From a virus, in the IMG/VR virus record IMGVR_UViG_3300030389_002443, positions 1 through 64,000 of that record: a stretch of DNA of 64,000 nucleotides. The stretch is one strand, 5' to 3'. The notes beneath the pieces were generated by a model that did not search any database, was not told where the DNA came from, and saw only the letters and a list, made by a program, of their open reading frames with translations. Within the stretch, counting starts at the first letter, position 1. The number at the start of each line of letters is the position of its first letter. The translations under genes were made by a program, and so were the position numbers. Below, piece by piece: positions 21,788 to 30,404 of the stretch.

Positions 21788-22308
21788 ATTTAGAAAACGC
21801 AATAGTCAATCAAGAATGGAAACTAGAAATAGAAAGTGCGTGGCAAAGATTCAAAGATTGGGGGTATGTAAATAAATATCTTAGGGAAGATTTAACACAC
21901 TATCTTAGACATACTAAAGCAGGTCAAGAAGTTTTAGATACTATTTGGGACATGAGTAAAACAGCATTTGATTATGATAGAGAAGTACAAGTAGTAATAG
22001 ACAGCAACAATAAATTGTTCATTACTTTTGGTACTGGCTCATTAGTTTGGTTTCATGATAATGAAGAATTAACTGGTATGAGAATGCCCATCAAATGTTG
22101 GATTCATACTCACCCATTTGGTAAGGCTTACTTTAGTGGAACGGATTGGAACACAATCAATACTTATGAGCCTATAATGGATTCAGCGATTGTCTTGGGT
22201 GGCGCAGAACGAATGACTTGGATTAAAGGAAAAAACGAAACATACTTTGAAGAATCTGTTCCAATTAATAAAGGGCCAGCAGCATTGGGCTTTTGGGAGG
22301 AGGAATGA
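21778..22308 (+). CDS. JAB/JAMM metallopeptidase (deubiquitinase-like)
   Basis: 176 residues. WIHTHP with His110 and His112, then exactly seven residues to Ser120 and Asp123 (FSGTDW), is a full JAMM motif (HxH-x7-SxxD). These zinc peptidases cut after the Gly-Gly of ubiquitin-like proteins. The start is GTG (21778) or TTG (21784), both overlapping the end of the E1-like gene. The N-terminal 65 residues are helical and unlike standard JAB domains. Likely role: trim the GGF precursor and/or remove tags. Phage tail JAB proteins are an alternative, but those lie in tail operons. Confidence 0.8.
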   Translation: MVLNLENAIVNQEWKLEIESAWQRFKDWGYVNKYLREDLTHYLRHTKAGQEVLDTIWDMSKTAFDYDREVQVVIDSNNKLFITFGTGSLVWFHDNEELTGMRMPIKCWIHTHPFGKAYFSGTDWNTINTYEPIMDSAIVLGGAERMTWIKGKNETYFEESVPINKGPAALGFWEEE

Positions 22309-22541
22309 TGTTCGTGTTTGTCAAGAAGGTAGATGACCATTGGAGAATCGCAGTGGCCACAATCGAAGAAGTGGAAAACCATCAAGTAGATTGGTCAAAC
22401 GATGAATTTTCAAGAGCCACCTTCTGGACAAAAAACGCAGGAGAGGCGTTGCTTGTTGCGGCTAGAATGTATCACTCTCTAAAAGAAGATGGGGTAATAG
22501 GGATTATTCCACTGGAGGACACAGCGAATGAAATGTTTTGA
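22305..22541 (+). CDS. Small protein downstream of JAB (78 aa)
   Basis: The start ATGATG follows GGGAGGAGGA and overlaps the JAB stop. MMFVFVKKVDDHWRIAVATI, then a helix GEALLVAARMYHSLK. No Cys, so not an E2. It may belong functionally to the E1-JAB pair by position. Not recognised. Confidence 0.5.
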   Translation: MMFVFVKKVDDHWRIAVATIEEVENHQVDWSNDEFSRATFWTKNAGEALLVAARMYHSLKEDGVIGIIPLEDTANEMF

Positions 22542-22656
22542 GTGTCGCCATTCTATATTGTGGGGAGAAGAAAGAGTTCCAGACAATAATGGTAGAATAT
22601 ATTGTAGTCAAGAATGTTTAAGCAAGAGGAGAAATGAAAATGAAAGCAGTAGGTAA
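22528..22656 (+). CDS. Tiny zinc-finger protein (42 aa)
   Basis: MKCFECRHSILWGEERVPDN then IYCSQECLSKRR: Cx2C and Cx3C form a treble-clef-like site similar to FLYWCH/TRASH-type fingers. It overlaps both neighbours, by 14 and 23 bases. Confidence 0.5.
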   Translation: MKCFECRHSILWGEERVPDNNGRIYCSQECLSKRRNENESSR

Positions 22657-22999
22657 ATGGGTATTGATTGAAGTAGAACAACAAGAAGAAAACGGTATTC
22701 TTATAGAAGAAGGTAATCGTGGAAAAATAGTATCGTATGGTGCTGATTGTTGTTTCGTGAAAGACATAGCAGAAGGTATTATGACGGCCTTACACGAAAA
22801 CGGTGAGATGTGGAAATCCCCACCAGAAGAAGTGTTTATACAAGGTTCGGCAGAAAATCCTTTCATTGGGGCTGAATGTTATTTTAGCCCTAGAAACGCT
22901 ATAGATGTTGAAGGTTTGAAATGTGTAAGAGACGCAGATATTTTTTGTGTTATACCTTTGGTTAGAACAATAGAAGTAGGTGGTGATACTTTATGTTAA
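22634..22999 (+). CDS. GroES-like co-chaperonin
   Basis: About 121 residues. MKMKAVGKWVLIEVEQQEEN-GILI and GKIVSYGAD match the first strands of the Cpn10/GroES fold (GDRVLVxxxxxEE...GIxxP...GxVxxxG). The C-terminus (DIFCVIPL) matches the final strand. The middle (residues about 45-85) is an insertion or a remodelled mobile loop. It lies directly before and overlaps the GroEL-type gene, the classic groES-groEL order. Assignment rests on pattern and gene order. Confidence 0.6.
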   Translation: MKMKAVGKWVLIEVEQQEENGILIEEGNRGKIVSYGADCCFVKDIAEGIMTALHENGEMWKSPPEEVFIQGSAENPFIGAECYFSPRNAIDVEGLKCVRDADIFCVIPLVRTIEVGGDTLC

Positions 23000-24519
23000 T
23001 TGGTGATGAGGCAAGGGAAGTTTTCAAAACTGGTTTACACAAAGTACACACAGCAGTTGCCCCGACACTAGGGCCAGCAGCAAGAACAGTCGCACTAAAA
23101 CGTAATGGTAGAACTATTGTAATTAATGATGGTGTTACCATTGCAAGAAAGGTTTGGTCAGAAGACCCTTATGAACAAATGGGTATTGATTTAATTTTAG
23201 GGGCAGCAGAAAACGCTCAATCTAAATCTGGTGATGGAACAACAACAGCGACAGTATTGGCTAATGCTATTGTTCAAAATTATGATTATAGTCGTGTTTC
23301 AGATTTTACTGAGTTATTAGAAAAAGACATTAAAAAAGTATGTGAGTTCTTATACAATAAAAAGAGTATTTGTAATTTAGAAGATGTTACTAATGTGGCT
23401 ACTATCGCTGCTAACAATGATTCTGAGTTAGGTCAACTTATTCATGACGTGTTCAAACAAATAGGTAAAGATGGTGTAATCACTGTTGAAAAATCAGATA
23501 CAAACCAAACAACATATAATATGACAGAAGGATTAGAAATAGACAAAGGGTATTTATCTCATCTTATGATTAATGATGATTCTACGGGGGAAGCGATTTT
23601 AAAAAATCCTTTAGTATTATTAACGGATAAAGAAATTAAAAAGTTTGAAGATATATTACCAGCATTAAAAATAGCAGATGCTAATTCACAACCACTTCTT
23701 GTTATATGTAAAGAAATGGAAGGTAGTGCGTTATCTAATATCTTGTTAAACATAGTCCAAAAAAGAATAGATTGTTGTGTGGTTCGTGCGCCAGATTGGG
23801 GGCCGACACAAGTTGAACTATTAAGAGACATGGCTGCTATTTGTGGGGCTAACCCATACTTGTCTACATTAGATATGGATTTAAGAAAAATCAAAAAAGA
23901 TGATTTAGGGACTTTAGATAGAGCAGTAGTAAATAGATACAGTACTGTTTTAATTGGTAAACCACCAAACGAAGAAATATATCAAAAGAGAATAGGCGAC
24001 CTTAATGCTATGTTAGAACAAGTAAAAGAGGATTGGGAAAAAGACAAACTCAGAACAAGACTTGGTAGATTAACTGGTGGGGTGGCCGTAATAAAAGTAG
24101 GTGGTATGACTGAAACAGAAATTACCGAAAGAAAAGAAAGATTAGATGATGCATTAAATGCAAGTAGAGCAGCATTACAGGATGGTATCATTGCTGGTGG
24201 AGGATTTATGTTGAATCTTGCTACTATAGAGTGTGACATCAAAAGTGAAGCATTGAAAAAAGCATTATCAGAACCTATGAAAATTATTGCTAGAAATGCA
24301 GGTCAAGAAATTAGTGGTCAGTATGAAAGAGATATTGTTGATGGTTATGGTTATGATGCTAAAAACAAAAGAATGATTAAAGACTTTTTAGATTTACAAC
24401 ATGGTATTGTTGACCCAGTTTTGGTTACTATGAATTCATTGAGGGTAGCAGCATCTATTGCAAATTTGATATTATCAACAGAAGTAATTATTGCGGAGAA
24501 GGAACAAAATGGATTCTAA
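22993..24519 (+). CDS. Group I (GroEL/Hsp60-type) chaperonin
   Basis: 508 residues against about 545 for GroEL. TLGPAARTVALKRNG, INDGVTIARKV, GDGTTTATVLANAI (nucleotide site, Asp of GDGTT), the apical domain, ALQDGIIAGGG and DPVLVTMNSLRVAASIANLI-LSTE correspond to GroEL segments. TATVLA (not TAVVLA) marks group I rather than the archaeal thermosome. The Gly/Met-rich tail is missing. With the GroES-like partner it probably folds viral proteins such as capsid or the giant tail protein. Chaperonins are reported in related archaeal viruses, but a group I type in an archaeal virus is notable. Confidence 0.85.
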   Translation: MLIGDEAREVFKTGLHKVHTAVAPTLGPAARTVALKRNGRTIVINDGVTIARKVWSEDPYEQMGIDLILGAAENAQSKSGDGTTTATVLANAIVQNYDYSRVSDFTELLEKDIKKVCEFLYNKKSICNLEDVTNVATIAANNDSELGQLIHDVFKQIGKDGVITVEKSDTNQTTYNMTEGLEIDKGYLSHLMINDDSTGEAILKNPLVLLTDKEIKKFEDILPALKIADANSQPLLVICKEMEGSALSNILLNIVQKRIDCCVVRAPDWGPTQVELLRDMAAICGANPYLSTLDMDLRKIKKDDLGTLDRAVVNRYSTVLIGKPPNEEIYQKRIGDLNAMLEQVKEDWEKDKLRTRLGRLTGGVAVIKVGGMTETEITERKERLDDALNASRAALQDGIIAGGGFMLNLATIECDIKSEALKKALSEPMKIIARNAGQEISGQYERDIVDGYGYDAKNKRMIKDFLDLQHGIVDPVLVTMNSLRVAASIANLILSTEVIIAEKEQNGF

Positions 24520-24910
24520 GAAAGTAATATCTGTTAAGTTTCCTGCACCAGTGGGAGCAGAAGTAAAGTGTCCTATATGTGATGGTAATAAATGCATAGC
24601 ATGTGATTGGTCTGGTAAATTATCAATCACTGTAGATGCTAAGGTTCCTATTCAAAGAGCGCACATTGTCAAGTATGTTGTAGATAATTTACAAACAATG
24701 GCTCAAGAGATAACTAAAAAATATGGTATGACACCACAGATAAATACTAAAGAAGTAATTAAAATTAATGACGGTCAATATGAGATAGTTCAGATAAGTA
24801 GTATAGGAGGCGCATGTTGGATTGCTAATAGAATAGACGAATATGCACCACCACAATATTTTACGAATTACCAAGAGTTGACTAAGTTTTGTGGAGGAAT
24901 GGAAATATGA
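24509..24910 (+). CDS. Zinc-binding protein (133 aa)
   Basis: Starts MDSKKVISVKFPAPVGAEVK, then CPICDGNKCIACDWSG, a CxxC-x4-CxxC knuckle like the DnaJ zinc domain. The rest is mixed alpha/beta. It overlaps the GroEL gene, and the DnaJ-like knuckle next to a chaperonin is suggestive, but there is no J domain. Function unknown. Confidence 0.5.
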   Translation: MDSKKVISVKFPAPVGAEVKCPICDGNKCIACDWSGKLSITVDAKVPIQRAHIVKYVVDNLQTMAQEITKKYGMTPQINTKEVIKINDGQYEIVQISSIGGACWIANRIDEYAPPQYFTNYQELTKFCGGMEI

Positions 24911-25128
24911 AAATGATAGGTAAGATACCAAGAGATATGAATAATGAAATACAGGTAAAAACTGGTAAATACAAAGGAATCGAAGTTATAGATATTCGTT
25001 GGTACTATAATAAAGATGGGGAAATGTTGCCAGCAACCAAAGGGTTTAGATGTAATCGTGATGAGTTTAAACATTTGATTGGTGTGTTAAAGAGGGTAGA
25101 AGGTGAGCAAGATGGACTTAGGGATTAA
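24907..25128 (+). CDS. Small protein, PC4-like pattern (73 aa)
   Basis: MKMIGKIPRDMNNEIQVKTG, then YKGIEVIDIRWYYNKDGEML-PATKGFRCNRDEFKHLI. The layout (strands, WYxxxG, PxxKG, xxxxxFxxL) resembles PC4/Sub1-type single-strand DNA-binding transcription cofactors. The match is by eye and needs a profile search. Confidence 0.5.
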   Translation: MKMIGKIPRDMNNEIQVKTGKYKGIEVIDIRWYYNKDGEMLPATKGFRCNRDEFKHLIGVLKRVEGEQDGLRD

Positions 25129-25312
25129 ATTAATATTAGTAAGGTTACAACAAGTTAGAGACCGAGTAGAAACTCTATATGGTGATATTGATAAATTAAT
25201 TACTGATACTAATATGGAAACGAAAGAATTCCAAGTGGGTATGTTTTTGGGAATGGGTATGATTGTAGAACAACTTATGACTTTATTCCCAGATTTATTA
25301 GAGGAGGAATAA
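25112..25312 (+). CDS. Small helical protein (66 aa)
   Basis: MDLGIKLILVRLQQVRDRVE and a second helix LGMGMIVEQLMTLFPDLLEE. Overlaps the previous gene. Function unknown. Confidence 0.5.
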   Translation: MDLGIKLILVRLQQVRDRVETLYGDIDKLITDTNMETKEFQVGMFLGMGMIVEQLMTLFPDLLEEE

Positions 25313-25314
25313 AA

Positions 25315-25479
25315 ATGGAAGATGAAGAAAAAATAGATAAAATGCGGGAACTAGAATTAAGAGTGCAAGAGTTAGAAGAAAGGTTTGACTGGTTAAAAAA
25401 GAAATATGATTACGATTTAAATGCTATGGTAAAAGCACTGAGCGATTTAACAGGAGAACCAGAATTCAAATTTAGGTGA
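25315..25479 (+). CDS. Small coiled-coil protein (54 aa)
   Basis: MEDEEKIDKMRELELRVQEL forms clear heptads. GGAGGAAT ribosome-binding site; the stop overlaps the ligase GTG start. Confidence 0.5.
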   Translation: MEDEEKIDKMRELELRVQELEERFDWLKKKYDYDLNAMVKALSDLTGEPEFKFR

Positions 25480-26918
25480 TTAATTTGCTTTGGTCTGATT
25501 TCGCCAGAATGTGCGAAGCAATTCAAAATAGAAAATCGTCCAATGAAAAGGGGGCGATTCTTAAAACTTCTAATTTAATTGATGAGGCCAAACAAATACT
25601 TAGTTTGAAAATAGAACCTAATTTTATTAAAGATAAAAAAGCAATAGTTTGGATTGCTAAAATTTATGAAGTGTTGGAAGAAGATATATCTCAACAAATA
25701 AAAATACATGGAGATATTGGTGAAGGCATAAAATGGTATGTCGAAAATTCCAACAAGTCAGATTATACGGTAAAACAAATAAAACATCTATTAGAAATGA
25801 ATTGTAGCAAAGTAGACTCGAATGCGTTTTCTTTGATTAAAGAGGCTTTTGAAAAAATGAGCAGTAATGAAATCAAATGGTTCATTCGTTATTGGTTAAG
25901 AAAACCTAGAAATGGAATAGATGATGGTATTATGAGAAAAACATTTGGAGAACCTAAAGCACGTTTTCAAGTTGGTATTTTAGTACCACCTCAATTGTCA
26001 AGTCCACTCAAGGGCATTCCTAAAATTTGGCCTCTTATTATGGAATATAAATACAATGGAATCCGAGTGCAAATACATAGGCAAGAAGATATAATAATAT
26101 TATATAATAGGTCTGGCAAAAACATCACTAAATTATTTCCAGATGTAATTGAAACAGTAAGAAGTTGGGACAATGGTAATTATATTTTAGATGGAGAAAT
26201 TTATCCAATAGAAAAAGGTAAACCTGCTGCCTTTAGAAATATAAATGTAAGAATACATTCTAATGATATTTCACAGGCTGTAGAAAAATGCCCAGTGAAA
26301 TTAGTTGTATTCGATTATCTTTTTGAAAACTCCCCATTACGAGAAAGAATAAAGTTAATGGAAAATATAGTTCCAGAAAAATTTAGAACGGTTAGATATA
26401 CAAACTATCCAGATTATGATTCATTTGAAAAACATAAAAATTTATTTTATGCTCAAGCCATTTCAGATGGTTTTGAAGGTATTATGTTAAAGGATGCTAA
26501 CGGTAAATACGAACCAGCGAAAAGGTCATGGTTCAAATTCAAGCCTTCTAAAATAGACTTAGATGTGGTTATAACTTCTGCTAGATATGGTGAAGGAAAA
26601 AACCAATCAGTGTTTTCTTCATTCGATGTTTCAGTCAAAGATGAAGGTAACTTTGTTGACGTAGGCACTGTTGGAGTTGGTTTTAGTGAAGAAGATTTAA
26701 AGATATTAACTAATAAATTAAGAAGAACAATCATTAAATTTGATAATGGGACTTATGAGTTTTTACCTAGAATAGTTCTAAGTGTTTCTGCTGATTTAAT
26801 TACTAAAAATAGTAAAGGATTATGGGGGCTAAGGTTTCCTAGAATGGTAGCAATCAGAGATGATAAACCAGTATCAGAAATTAATACGATTGAAGATGTT
26901 GTAAGTTATGTGAGATGA
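25476..26918 (+). CDS. ATP-dependent DNA ligase
   Basis: 480 residues from a GTG overlapping the previous stop (GTGA). The adenylation motif is EYKYNGIRVQIH with nucleophile Lys192 (family pattern ExKxDGxR, here Asn for Asp). Then ILDGEIYP (motif III), SDGFEGIMLKD (motif IV) and WFKFKP (motif V), with an OB domain at the C-terminus. The N-terminal 170 residues match the helical DNA-binding domain of archaeal/eukaryotic ligase I, though shortened. Seals nicks in viral replication or repair. It opens the replication block. Confidence 0.9.
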   Translation: MINLLWSDFARMCEAIQNRKSSNEKGAILKTSNLIDEAKQILSLKIEPNFIKDKKAIVWIAKIYEVLEEDISQQIKIHGDIGEGIKWYVENSNKSDYTVKQIKHLLEMNCSKVDSNAFSLIKEAFEKMSSNEIKWFIRYWLRKPRNGIDDGIMRKTFGEPKARFQVGILVPPQLSSPLKGIPKIWPLIMEYKYNGIRVQIHRQEDIIILYNRSGKNITKLFPDVIETVRSWDNGNYILDGEIYPIEKGKPAAFRNINVRIHSNDISQAVEKCPVKLVVFDYLFENSPLRERIKLMENIVPEKFRTVRYTNYPDYDSFEKHKNLFYAQAISDGFEGIMLKDANGKYEPAKRSWFKFKPSKIDLDVVITSARYGEGKNQSVFSSFDVSVKDEGNFVDVGTVGVGFSEEDLKILTNKLRRTIIKFDNGTYEFLPRIVLSVSADLITKNSKGLWGLRFPRMVAIRDDKPVSEINTIEDVVSYVR

Positions 26919-26922
26919 TAGG

Positions 26923-27324
26923 ATGTTTACAAAAGAACAATTGCAGGGGATATTATTATCATTGGCCAAAACTGAAATTACTGTTCAACGGCAAGAAAGT
27001 AGAGATGTAGGTTTTGCTGTAAGATTAGCAGTTCATTTTAGAGCGAAGAATCTTGAGTTTGTTGAAGCATTACAAAGAACTTTTTTACAATATCAAATAG
27101 AAAGCAATCTAAGATTACATGAAAGTAAAACTAGAAAGCAACCTATATTATCTGTTAGAAAACTCGAATCGCTATTAAGATTAAGTGATTTGATTCCTAT
27201 AGTTCCAGATGCTTTAAGTCAATGGGATAATTTCTTACAGGCTTTGGAGATAGTAGAACACGCTGAACATTTGAATCAAGATGGAATACAAGAAATCATA
27301 GAATTAAAGGAGGCGAATAAATGA
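26923..27324 (+). CDS. Protein with weak LAGLIDADG-like pattern (133 aa)
   Basis: LQGILLSLAKTE at the start, FVEALQRTFLQYQIESNLRL in the middle and FLQALEIVEHAEHLNQDGIQ near the end have the spacing of a single-motif LAGLIDADG fold, but the acidic catalytic residue of the first helix is not convincing. It overlaps the ATPase gene downstream. May be a domesticated DNA-binding relative. Confidence 0.4.
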   Translation: MFTKEQLQGILLSLAKTEITVQRQESRDVGFAVRLAVHFRAKNLEFVEALQRTFLQYQIESNLRLHESKTRKQPILSVRKLESLLRLSDLIPIVPDALSQWDNFLQALEIVEHAEHLNQDGIQEIIELKEANK

Positions 27325-28157
27325 GTTGGGCAGCGATGTCAAAAAAGGAGCAACCTATAATTGTTGTAGGGAAACCATCTACTGGTAAAACAACAATCGC
27401 TCTTTCTTTATTGGATGAACCTCTGATATTTTTTGCAAACGAATTTGAAAAAGGAGTTCCGAAAGACATACAGTTATTGATTGAGGATGTGCATCATAAG
27501 GCTAATACCGAAGAAATAGTTAATCATTTGCGTAAAACAAAGGCCAAAGTTGTTTTAACTTCTGTCGATAAAAAATCAATACCAGCAGCGATTAAAAAAT
27601 TATGTAAAATAAAATTGGCTGGTTCTACAGTGCATTCCCCTTTTGCAGATATTGCTCCTAGAAGTGTGCCAGCACTAAATCCTAAAGTTGAAATTTTCGA
27701 CATGTTAAAAATCTATTTAAGAAACAGAGATAGAGATGAAGTTGCCAGAATCTTAAAGAGCAATCGACCACCAGATGTATTTCTCATGAATGCATTATCT
27801 GACCATGTTCACTTTAATAGATTATTATTTGTGGATGCTAAAGTTAAGCGCAGATGGAGACAACCGTACTTCTATGAGATGTTGGCTTATGCTTTTAGTG
27901 GTGGACACGCTGGAAGATTTTCAATGCCTAAGTTCGCTCAAGATAAAGAAAGGCGTAGAATATTAAGAAGATTAGGATTCAAAATTAATGAGTGGGGTCT
28001 TCTCATGGATATTGTTAATGGCTCAGAAAAATTTAGACATTATACTCAAAAGAGATTAAACAATCAAGAATATAGATTGTTAGGTATTGGTGAAAAACCA
28101 ATTACTAGAAAAAAGGTACGAAAGAAAAGTAAGAAAACATTGGAGGATTATATATGA
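27321..28157 (+). CDS. P-loop ATPase, putative clamp loader large subunit
   Basis: 278 residues. VVGKPSTGKTTIALSLL is Walker A. Then VVLTSVDKKSIPAAIKKLC resembles sensor 1 and the following helices of AAA+ clamp loaders. The end KKSKKTLEDYI is a PCNA-binding-like tail. It lies immediately before and overlaps RFC small subunit, the usual partner. Together these suggest a strongly reduced RFC large subunit (cellular RfcL is about 400-500 residues). Walker B is not clear. The N-terminal MSWAAMSK is not counted as the late tag. Confidence 0.55.
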   Translation: MSWAAMSKKEQPIIVVGKPSTGKTTIALSLLDEPLIFFANEFEKGVPKDIQLLIEDVHHKANTEEIVNHLRKTKAKVVLTSVDKKSIPAAIKKLCKIKLAGSTVHSPFADIAPRSVPALNPKVEIFDMLKIYLRNRDRDEVARILKSNRPPDVFLMNALSDHVHFNRLLFVDAKVKRRWRQPYFYEMLAYAFSGGHAGRFSMPKFAQDKERRRILRRLGFKINEWGLLMDIVNGSEKFRHYTQKRLNNQEYRLLGIGEKPITRKKVRKKSKKTLEDYI

Positions 28158-29074
28158 AAAGCGAATTATGGGCGGAAAAATATAGGCCAACTAGATTGGG
28201 TGATATGATAGGGCAAGATAGTTTTAGACTAGATGCCGAAGGATGGATTGAGCATAAAGATATGCCACACCTTTTGTTATTTGGGCCAGCAGGAGTAGGG
28301 AAAACAGCAGCAGCAATGGTGTTGGGTAAAGAATTATTAGGAGAATACATGGATAATTTTTTAGAAATCAATGCTAGTGATGACAGAAAATTAGAAGTTG
28401 TTAGAACTCAAATAAGAGAGTTTGCACAAACTATGAAGATTGGTGATGTTCCTTTCAAGATTATACATTTAGATGAAATGGATGGGATGACAACAGATGC
28501 TCAAAATGCATTGAAGAGAGTTATGGAAAGATATTCTGAAAATGTCAGATTCATTATTACTTGTAATGATAGAAATAAAATTATTCATCCTATTCAATCG
28601 AGATGTGCCAATTACTTTTTCCAACGATTAAGTGACCAAAGAATTTTTGACTTAGTTATGCGATGTTTGAAAAACGAGCAAATTCCAAACATTGAGGAAA
28701 AAGTTTTGTTCCACTTTATAAGTGCGTACAATGGTGATGTTCGTAGGGTGTTGACTGAATTGCAAGCGGCTTTGATTTCTGGACGACCTTTAGGGGTTCA
28801 AGTTATTCAAAGTTTCAAGGGTTATTCTGATGTGGTTCACAAGATAATAGATGGTGATAGAATGAATGCATTGGAATTATTGTGTGACATGAATAAAGAC
28901 GGTCAAACTTTACAAGAAATTTGTTCTGGATTACATGAAGTAGTTATGAGGGACGAAATAGATTACAACAACAAATTCACTTTTTTGCGAGCCATAGGCG
29001 AAGCAGAATGGCGAAGCACTAACATGACACCAAGAGTTTTGTTGTCTTGGTTAGTAGCATCAATAAAAATATAA
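28154..29074 (+). CDS. Replication factor C small subunit
   Basis: 306 residues, close to the usual 320. AEKYRPTRLGDMIGQD is the RFC box, LLFGPAGVGKTAAAMVLGK Walker A, IHLDEMDGM Walker B (LDEAD in most relatives), and IQSRC the arginine-finger SRC motif. Loads the PCNA ring encoded at 31366. Very confident. Confidence 0.95.
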   Translation: MKSELWAEKYRPTRLGDMIGQDSFRLDAEGWIEHKDMPHLLLFGPAGVGKTAAAMVLGKELLGEYMDNFLEINASDDRKLEVVRTQIREFAQTMKIGDVPFKIIHLDEMDGMTTDAQNALKRVMERYSENVRFIITCNDRNKIIHPIQSRCANYFFQRLSDQRIFDLVMRCLKNEQIPNIEEKVLFHFISAYNGDVRRVLTELQAALISGRPLGVQVIQSFKGYSDVVHKIIDGDRMNALELLCDMNKDGQTLQEICSGLHEVVMRDEIDYNNKFTFLRAIGEAEWRSTNMTPRVLLSWLVASIKI

Positions 29075-29087
29075 TGGAGGAAAAAAT

Positions 29088-30404
29088 ATGTATTGGGAAA
29101 ACAGTATAGAAGAAATAGAAAACACAGCAAGAGTTCTAGAAATGGAGGCTACTGCACTGAACGAAAAACTAGAAGAAATAGTGCTACAGCACAATCTGAA
29201 TAAAGAAACAGATGGTCAGCAAATAATGGCTATGTTTAGAAATTGGGCGCAGCAAGTTAGGAGGAGACAAAAACAAGGCACTCCTAATCTTTCTAATAAC
29301 ACTGGCTCTTTTGTCAAAAGAGGATTTGGTATGTTTGTTGGTATGGATGAAGTTCGTAACAATATGCAATATCCTAGAGATATGATTAAGGCTGCTTGTG
29401 AGCATGATTTAGAAGCAGTTTATCGTGGTGGTATAGAAGTTAGTAGTAGACCATATGGTATTTCACTTACAACTAAAACTGAAACAGGTTATCAAATTAG
29501 TTATATTGCCAACGGAGAAGAAACAATTCGTGATAAAACTCTTGGTGGTAAATCATTAGATGAAAACTGGTTCAATAAAAACATCAAAGACAATTCTTGG
29601 GAATTTGAACTTGGTTGGGCTACTCCAATTGATTTGACAGAAAGGTTTCAAAATGGTGACAAAAACCCAATGTATTCTAAACCATTGGCATTAACTGATA
29701 ATACTAGGAGAGCATACTTTATTGGCCAAGGGCCGAATGATGAACTACCTAAATATTGGCCAATCCAACTTAGAGATAAAGGTGAGAGTTTAGTCGCTAC
29801 AAATTTTTCAGAAAAGGTTCCATTATTTGAACCAGTATATTTTACTGGTGTTTGGAATGAAGAAAGAAATATTGTTTATGGTACAAAAAACTCATTGGAC
29901 ACTTTATTAATTAATAGTAAACTACCAGAAGACCATGATGATAAAATTGCAGTTACTCCAAATGTTTTGGATATGGTTAACAGTTGCATGGGTGGATTGA
30001 CTACTAATTTGGTTAATTTAGATATGTACCATAAAAACTCATTAACTAAATCATATGCTGAAAGATTAGTTATTACTGATGGTATGGTTACAAATATGCA
30101 ACCATCTCCAAACAAACTTGGTAACAGAACTATTTGGCTTGGTTCTTTAGATAATTACAGTTACGATATTGACCAATATGAAGATACAGTTTGTTGGTTG
30201 CCTTCTCACATTGATTTAGACTTTGGTGTAGGTAGTCAAGTACTTGTTATTGGAAGAACATCTCAAAGAGAAACTACAGATGAAGAAACTGGTGAAGTTA
30301 CAATTAATCCAGTAACTATTAATGTTGCAGGATTATTAGTATTAGAAAGAAAAGGTGAGCCTACAGTAGTTAGTGTAGAAAGCACTGATGATGATTGGTG
30401 GTGA
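29088..30404 (+). CDS. Putative single-strand DNA-binding protein (RPA-like)
   Basis: 438 residues. It lacks enzymatic motifs. The C-terminal domain (about residues 365-425, VCWLPSHIDLDFGVGSQVLV ... VAGLLVLERKG) has OB-fold-like strands, and the protein ends in an acidic-aromatic tail (STDDDWW) like those SSB proteins use to recruit partners. Position between clamp loader and recombinase fits. Identity remains an inference. Confidence 0.5.
   Translation: MYWENSIEEIENTARVLEMEATALNEKLEEIVLQHNLNKETDGQQIMAMFRNWAQQVRRRQKQGTPNLSNNTGSFVKRGFGMFVGMDEVRNNMQYPRDMIKAACEHDLEAVYRGGIEVSSRPYGISLTTKTETGYQISYIANGEETIRDKTLGGKSLDENWFNKNIKDNSWEFELGWATPIDLTERFQNGDKNPMYSKPLALTDNTRRAYFIGQGPNDELPKYWPIQLRDKGESLVATNFSEKVPLFEPVYFTGVWNEERNIVYGTKNSLDTLLINSKLPEDHDDKIAVTPNVLDMVNSCMGGLTTNLVNLDMYHKNSLTKSYAERLVITDGMVTNMQPSPNKLGNRTIWLGSLDNYSYDIDQYEDTVCWLPSHIDLDFGVGSQVLVIGRTSQRETTDEETGEVTINPVTINVAGLLVLERKGEPTVVSVESTDDDWW

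Noticed and set aside
21778-22308. JAB protein as a tail component
   Set aside because: Phage tail JAB proteins lie in tail operons; this one overlaps an E1-like gene in the early region.
26923-27324. Active LAGLIDADG homing endonuclease
   Set aside because: Only the spacing fits; no convincing catalytic Asp in the first helix and no host gene is interrupted here.
27321-27345. MSWAAMSK start of the ATPase as another late tag
   Set aside because: The I-L-K part is missing and the gene lies in the early replication operon; MGWEVWQK (6380), MNWEYDFI (40102) and MYWENSIE (29088) were excluded for the same reason.
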